Assembly (NCBI GenBank): GCA_964429195.1
Contig: CAYSBC010000073.1
Coordinates: 1 to 8,272 of the forward strand
Direction: 5' to 3'
From: JBBAFM01 sp041655415
Lineage (GTDB): Bacteria; Bacillota; Clostridia; Peptostreptococcales; JAAYPU01
Length of the DNA stretch: 8,272 bases
Shown in pieces: positions 5,635 to 8,272 of this stretch (position 1 is the stretch's first letter; each line of letters begins with the position of its first letter). Made by a program: the position numbers and the translations under genes. The notes under the pieces are model-generated. The model saw only the letters and a list, made by a program, of their open reading frames with translations. It was not told where the DNA came from and made no database searches.

Positions 5635-6240
5635 GCCGGCTTCAAGTCATGTCTATGGAAGAACATGCTATAATGAGTTATATATTGCTTATTATGAAGA
5701 TGATAAAGGACAGATTATCCAGGCCCCTTTAGCCGATACTTCCGACACAAAGGTAGTATATCAGCTTCCGTTATTGACCTATGGGTGGCAGGATGTGGAC
5801 GGAAAAACACTTGTTTATGCCAGCCTTTACGCTGAAAACGGGCAGGCTTTTTTAGCCTATCACCAGGGAGGGGCCACTATGGGAACCGATTATCTGATCA
5901 GGCTTAATGATGATGGCACCACTACCCTGCTAAACGACACCAGATATAATATCAAAAATTTTGGAGATAGAAGCATCAAATAATGGGTGGGGGCGGCGAG
6001 GAAGTGCTTAGAAAGTTATCAAATGCAACTGGTAAAATAGAAAAATTTTCGGTCTTAAGCGGCAATGTCTATTGGCAAGACAGACTAGATCAGAACCTCT
6101 ATAACCTGGAAGAAAAAAACATGAACTTCGGGGCAGAGCTTGAGGGCATGAAGCTTTGCGGAGACAATAAAGAGTATTTAGTTTGTACTTTTAAGGAAAC
6201 CGCTTCCTCCAAGTATCGAATTATGGTTAGAAAAATTTAA
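5633..6240 (+). pseudogene. Frameshifted, truncated gene remnant of unknown function
   Basis: Two consecutive frames read as one protein split by a frameshift. The first runs from 5633 to the TAA at 5981-5983; the second continues from about 5971 (usable ATG 5983) to 6240. The first opens with a TTG inside a terminator T-run, so its true 5' end is probably lost and coding character begins near 5675. The segments (YIAYYEDDKG, TLVYASLYAEN, YLIRLNDDGTTTLL, then LRKLSNATGKIEKFSVLSGNVYW) look like repeated beta-strand modules such as those of propeller-like proteins, but I do not recognise a family. The break lies near the G-rich run at 5984-5996, a likely slippage site. A hand count of 5701-5880 gives about 48% GC, richer than the neighbouring genes, which hints at separate origin. 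It could also be two short real genes, but the second lacks a good ribosome binding site. Confidence 0.55.
5666..5674 (+). promoter_or_regulatory. Extended -10 promoter candidate, copy 2
   Basis: TG-C-TATAAT mirrors the copy at 124-132, and the relationship between the two blocks ends just after it, at about 5676. It could drive the remnant at 5633-6240 and the small gene at 6254. It lies inside a reading frame (TGC TAT AAT), so a coding origin cannot be ruled out. Confidence 0.4.
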
Positions 6241-6253
6241 AGGAGAGTGTCAA

Positions 6254-6520
6254 ATGTTTGTTTTCAATAAAGAGATAGTATACATAGGATATTCAATGGA
6301 AGAACTGTCAAAGGTGAGAAACACTCTTGAAAAGGAGAAAATTAAATACTCCTATAAAGTAGTAAACCGTTCAGGCCAGTGGTCAAGACGGGGTTCAAGA
6401 AGAAGTAGCTTTGGAAGTTTTGGAATGAATATGGATTACGAGAAACAATATGCTGTTTATGTTCATAAAAAGGATTTTGAAAAGGCAAAACATCTTGTTA
6501 ATAGAGCTTTGCATGGATAG
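6254..6520 (+). CDS. Small DUF2007-like protein of unknown function
   Basis: The 88-residue soluble protein begins MFVFNKEIVYIGYSMEELSK and ends DFEKAKHLVNRAL. An N-terminal strand, a helix (about 15-29), strands at 31-38 and 64-71, and a C-terminal helix (73-86) suggest a small alpha/beta fold. This resembles the DUF2007 type of putative signalling proteins, where the helix-strand order and a terminal (D/E)-x-x-x-A-x-x-(I/L) helix are usual. A basic, Ser/Arg/Gly-rich loop at 40-57 (RRGSRRSS) interrupts it and may contact nucleic acid or phosphate. AGGAG at 6241-6245 sits nine bases before the ATG. It starts 13 bases after the upstream remnant, so it may once have been co-transcribed with it. 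A shrunken relative lies at 206-277. Family assignment is tentative. Confidence 0.75.
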   Translation: MFVFNKEIVYIGYSMEELSKVRNTLEKEKIKYSYKVVNRSGQWSRRGSRRSSFGSFGMNMDYEKQYAVYVHKKDFEKAKHLVNRALHG

Positions 6521-6668
6521 AACTATATAATGGGGGTACTGACCATTGCCTCTAATGTAGGCACAATAAAATGAACATCAATAGTAAAGTGCATTGCTGA
6601 TTAATATTATAAAAAGATTAGGGAAATTAAAGGTGATATTTATCCACTGTGAAAGAGAGGTTAAAAAA
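6521..6668. other. Spacer before the anchored protein gene
   Basis: A TATAAT (6526-6531) is present but lacks a -35 or an extended -10 TG. A frame open from a TTG at 6594 leads into the gene at 6669 but has no ribosome binding site. Residues just before ATG 6669 (CEREVKK) could be left from a longer ancestor. Confidence 0.3.
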
Positions 6669-7214
6669 ATGTTAAATTATAAAAATCCGAGGTTTTGGGT
6701 TATTGTTTTTTCAATCATTATTGCTTCAGCTGTTGGTATTAGCCTTTTAGCAAGTTCAGATAACTCCAATCCGGGTTCGCCCGTAAAGGACGGTGTAGAT
6801 TTATCCTATGAGGTTAATGAAAGTGAAATTGCAAACTATCTTGATTACCATACTGAGGGAAAGTGGATGTATATTGCGGGGCTAAAGGTGTTTGATGAGT
6901 TTAGCTCTTCAAATGAAGGCAGTGTTTCATTAAACACGGATGAAAATATTCTCACTTTCAGCATGACTAAAGCTACCGGAAGTGTTACAGGGGCCCTGGA
7001 TGGTCCTGGTGTTTATTTTAGAATGGATTTAGATACAAATCAAATTATTGATAAGAAATTTTCACCTGCTCCGAACTATAAGGAATTAGGCAGAGAAGAA
7101 TTTAGTGAGCATAGTGAAGAGATAATCCAATTGACGGAAGAACGAATGCTAGAGATAGGAAAATATTTTGAAGAATTAATCTTGAAAATGGAAAGAAAAG
7201 AACAAATTAAATAG
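6669..7214 (+). CDS. Membrane-anchored exported protein, possible BlaR1/M56 C-terminal-type domain
   Basis: The 181-residue protein has a short cytoplasmic start (MLNYKNPRF), one membrane segment at about 10-28 and an extracytoplasmic remainder. The outer part has beta-rich stretches (GKWMYIAGLKVFDEF at 64-78, NILTFSMT at 93-100, VYFRMDLDTNQI at 115-126) and an acidic helical C-terminus (about 137-178). The opening MLNYKNPRFWVI resembles the junction between the last membrane segment and outer domain of BlaR1/M56-type receptors (typically MLxYKKPxFW). It may therefore be a free-standing or amputated sensor domain; no protease motif is present. The ATG at 6669 is preferred because AGAGG precedes it by about eight bases; an in-frame TTG at 6594 is unsupported. 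It has no obvious operon partner and is followed by a terminator at 7338. Confidence 0.7.
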   Translation: MLNYKNPRFWVIVFSIIIASAVGISLLASSDNSNPGSPVKDGVDLSYEVNESEIANYLDYHTEGKWMYIAGLKVFDEFSSSNEGSVSLNTDENILTFSMTKATGSVTGALDGPGVYFRMDLDTNQIIDKKFSPAPNYKELGREEFSEHSEEIIQLTEERMLEIGKYFEELILKMERKEQIK

Positions 7215-7337
7215 GGTAATGCAATTTAATATTTCAATCTAACCAAAATATAAAGCAAGAAACATCTGTTGGAATATTGGATATATCAACATCTTCAAAT
7301 TTCTATTGGCCATTCATTGCGACACATTTCAGTGCTT

Positions 7338-7372
7338 AAACTTTCAATTTATTTTAGAATTGAGAGTTTTTT
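7338..7372 (+). terminator. Intrinsic terminator before the PadR locus
   Basis: A 12-bp stem (7338-7349 with 7358-7369, one G-T pair) and an 8-base loop end in TTTTTT. The T-run continues as two further TTTTTTG units to 7387, right against the next -35 box. It ends transcription from 6669 and insulates the PadR promoter. Confidence 0.8.
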
Positions 7373-7387
7373 GTTTTTTGTTTTTTG

Positions 7388-7416
7388 TTGACTTATATCG
7401 GCTCTCGATATACAAT
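7388..7416 (+). promoter_or_regulatory. Promoter of the PadR-DUF2812 operon
   Basis: TTGACT (-35, 7388-7393) and TACAAT (-10, 7411-7416) are 17 bases apart. An inverted repeat fills the spacer, so a bound repressor would block polymerase directly. Confidence 0.75.
7394..7412 (+). promoter_or_regulatory. Candidate PadR operator 1
   Basis: TATATCG (7394-7400) and CGATATA (7406-7412) are perfect inverted arms around five bases, lying between -35 and -10 and touching the -10. ATATCG-type half sites match the style of PadR-family operators. This implies negative autoregulation. Confidence 0.6.
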
Positions 7417-7430
7417 AACATTTAAAGGCT

Positions 7431-7464
7431 ATATCGATATCCGATATAACGGGATACGATATAT
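7431..7464 (+). promoter_or_regulatory. Candidate PadR operator cluster 2
   Basis: A perfect palindrome ATATCGATAT (7431-7440) is followed at once by another CGATAT (7442-7447) and a third (7457-7462), all in the leader just before the ribosome binding site. With the pair in the promoter this makes at least six half sites in about 70 bases, suggesting cooperative binding of several dimers. Confidence 0.5.
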
Positions 7465-7480
7465 TAGGAGGGGTCCTTAT

Positions 7481-7819
7481 ATGGGCAATAAAAAAATCAA
7501 AGCTCTAACCCAACCCATGTATTACATACTTTTAAGTTTAAAAGAAAAGCGACATGGCTATGAAATAATGCAGTATGTGGAATGGCTTACCGAGGGTCGG
7601 GTAAAGATTGGCCCCGGAACATTATATTCTCTTTTATCAAGATTTGAAGAGGATGGCTATATAGAAATGATTTCAGATAAGGAATATAAAAAAGTATATT
7701 GGATCAAATCACTGGGCCAAGAAGCTTTGGATGAAGAAATAAAAAGATTAAGAACATTAATAAAGGACGCAGAATTTGTTCTAGGAGGTAATGAGCATGA
7801 ATTTGAAAATAGAAAATAA
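7481..7819 (+). CDS. PadR-family transcriptional regulator
   Basis: The 112-residue protein is a short PadR. A winged helix-turn-helix covers about 8-75, with the characteristic HGYEIMQ (25-31) and the recognition-helix/wing stretch GPGTLYSLLSRFEEDGYIE (44-62). A short C-terminal helix (80-100) would form the dimer interface. The start ATG 7481 follows AGGAGGGG (7466-7473) by seven bases; an in-frame TTG at 7385 overlaps the promoter and is rejected. The CGATAT array in its promoter points to autorepression, released by a ligand that cannot be inferred. The stop overlaps the next gene by 23 bases, so both are translated from one message. Confidence 0.93.
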   Translation: MGNKKIKALTQPMYYILLSLKEKRHGYEIMQYVEWLTEGRVKIGPGTLYSLLSRFEEDGYIEMISDKEYKKVYWIKSLGQEALDEEIKRLRTLIKDAEFVLGGNEHEFENRK

Positions 7820-8272
7820 CTTTTTAAATATCAGCAATTACCCTTCCATAGAGAGACATTTGGAAAAGATGGCTAGAGAAGGGTGGCTAATTCATAAAAT
7901 AATTCTAGGAAATATCTTTATCTATAAAAAAATACATCCAGAAGAATTAGATTTTTCCATATCTCCTTATGAAATTGAGACAGCATTTACCAAAAAGAGT
8001 AAGGAAGAACTAGAGGAATTTCAAAGTGTATGCCAATCTGTAGGCTGGAACTACGCAACAAAATCTTTTAATTTACATGTCTATTTTAAGAAAAAGGGTT
8101 CAGCAGCCATGGATCTGCAAACTGATGAGGAGGAAGAATTTAGAACATTAGAGTCGATAGGAAAAAGGCAAATGAAAGCCTACTATTTTCAAATACCCTT
8201 TTTATTATTTTTTTCTTGGATGGTCTTAGGGGGTATCCTTAGCAGTGTACATTCTATGAAGGACGGAACACC
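7797..8272 (+). CDS. DUF2812-like membrane protein, partial (runs off the window)
   Basis: An open frame of 158 codons continues past the right edge. Residues about 15-100 look like DUF2812: a helix ending MAREGWLIHKI (25-35), a strand with FIYKK (41-45), and VGWNYATKSFNLHVYFKKK (82-100), which carries the second conserved Gly-Trp. An acidic stretch (107-120) precedes a membrane segment at about 130-149, so more membrane spans probably lie beyond the window. DUF2812 proteins are commonly paired with PadR regulators, as here; they are thought to act in membrane or envelope responses, but no activity is established. ATG 7797 is chosen over ATG 7791 because AGGAGG (7783-7788) is eight bases away rather than two. 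It begins inside the PadR gene. Confidence 0.85.
   Translation, partial: MNLKIENNFLNISNYPSIERHLEKMAREGWLIHKIILGNIFIYKKIHPEELDFSISPYEIETAFTKKSKEELEEFQSVCQSVGWNYATKSFNLHVYFKKKGSAAMDLQTDEEEEFRTLESIGKRQMKAYYFQIPFLLFFSWMVLGGILSSVHSMKDGT

Noticed and set aside
6594..6668. TTG start extending the anchored protein by 25 residues
   Set aside because: There is no ribosome binding site before 6594, while AGAGG precedes ATG 6669.
7385..7480. TTG start extending PadR by 32 residues
   Set aside because: This stretch holds the promoter and operator array, and the ATG at 7481 has an ideal ribosome binding site and the normal PadR N-terminus.

Overview
The window looks like chromosome from a low-GC Firmicute, most likely a Clostridia-type anaerobe. 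This rests on AT-rich codons, strong AGGAGG-type ribosome binding sites, TTGACA/TATAAT-like promoters, T-tailed hairpin terminators, and protein families common in that class (membrane J-protein, PadR with a DUF2812-like partner, TauABC-type transporter). The species cannot be named from sequence alone. All supported genes lie on the + strand.

Layout. (1) 1-318: a terminator, an extended -10 promoter-like box and a 23-codon remnant of a small gene. (2) 319-1101: a membrane protein with a C-terminal J domain, closed by a terminator at 1237-1272. (3) 1318-5097: a five-gene operon behind a near-consensus promoter (TTGACA-N17-TATGAT) with a palindrome just downstream. It encodes a small soluble protein resembling the H-cluster domain of [FeFe]-hydrogenases, a TauC/SsuC-type permease, its ATPase, a lipoprotein substrate-binding protein, and a protein resembling the FmdE family. 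(4) 5098-5632: no convincing gene; a perfect 16-bp hairpin, then a set of inverted repeats that can pair in mutually exclusive ways and end in a T-run, then a second copy of the terminator/extended -10 block. (5) 5633-6240: a frameshifted gene remnant with GC-richer sequence than its surroundings. (6) 6254-6520: an intact small gene whose shrunken relative is the remnant at 206-277. (7) 6669-7214: a membrane-anchored exported protein of unknown role. (8) 7338-8272: a terminator, an autoregulation-type promoter studded with CGATAT boxes, a PadR regulator, and the start of a DUF2812-like membrane protein that runs off the end.

The item most worth attention is the operon at 1318-5097. The three transport genes form a complete NitT/TauT-type importer, but the flanking genes are unusual partners. 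The first keeps the four cysteines expected to hold the [4Fe-4S] part of a hydrogenase H-cluster and seems to have lost catalytic residues. The last resembles FmdE but has lost the HGHxCPG metal motif. Tight spacing (8- and 14-base overlaps, 29- and 9-base gaps) argues that all five act together. A sensible hypothesis is an importer for a small cofactor, metal chelate or redox-related ligand with two dedicated cytoplasmic proteins. The substrate is unknown.

The second theme is duplication and decay. Blocks at 54-134 and 5596-5676 are clearly related, and each lies upstream of a gene starting MF(V/L)FN(K/R)E..VYIGYS: intact in one case, internally deleted in the other.
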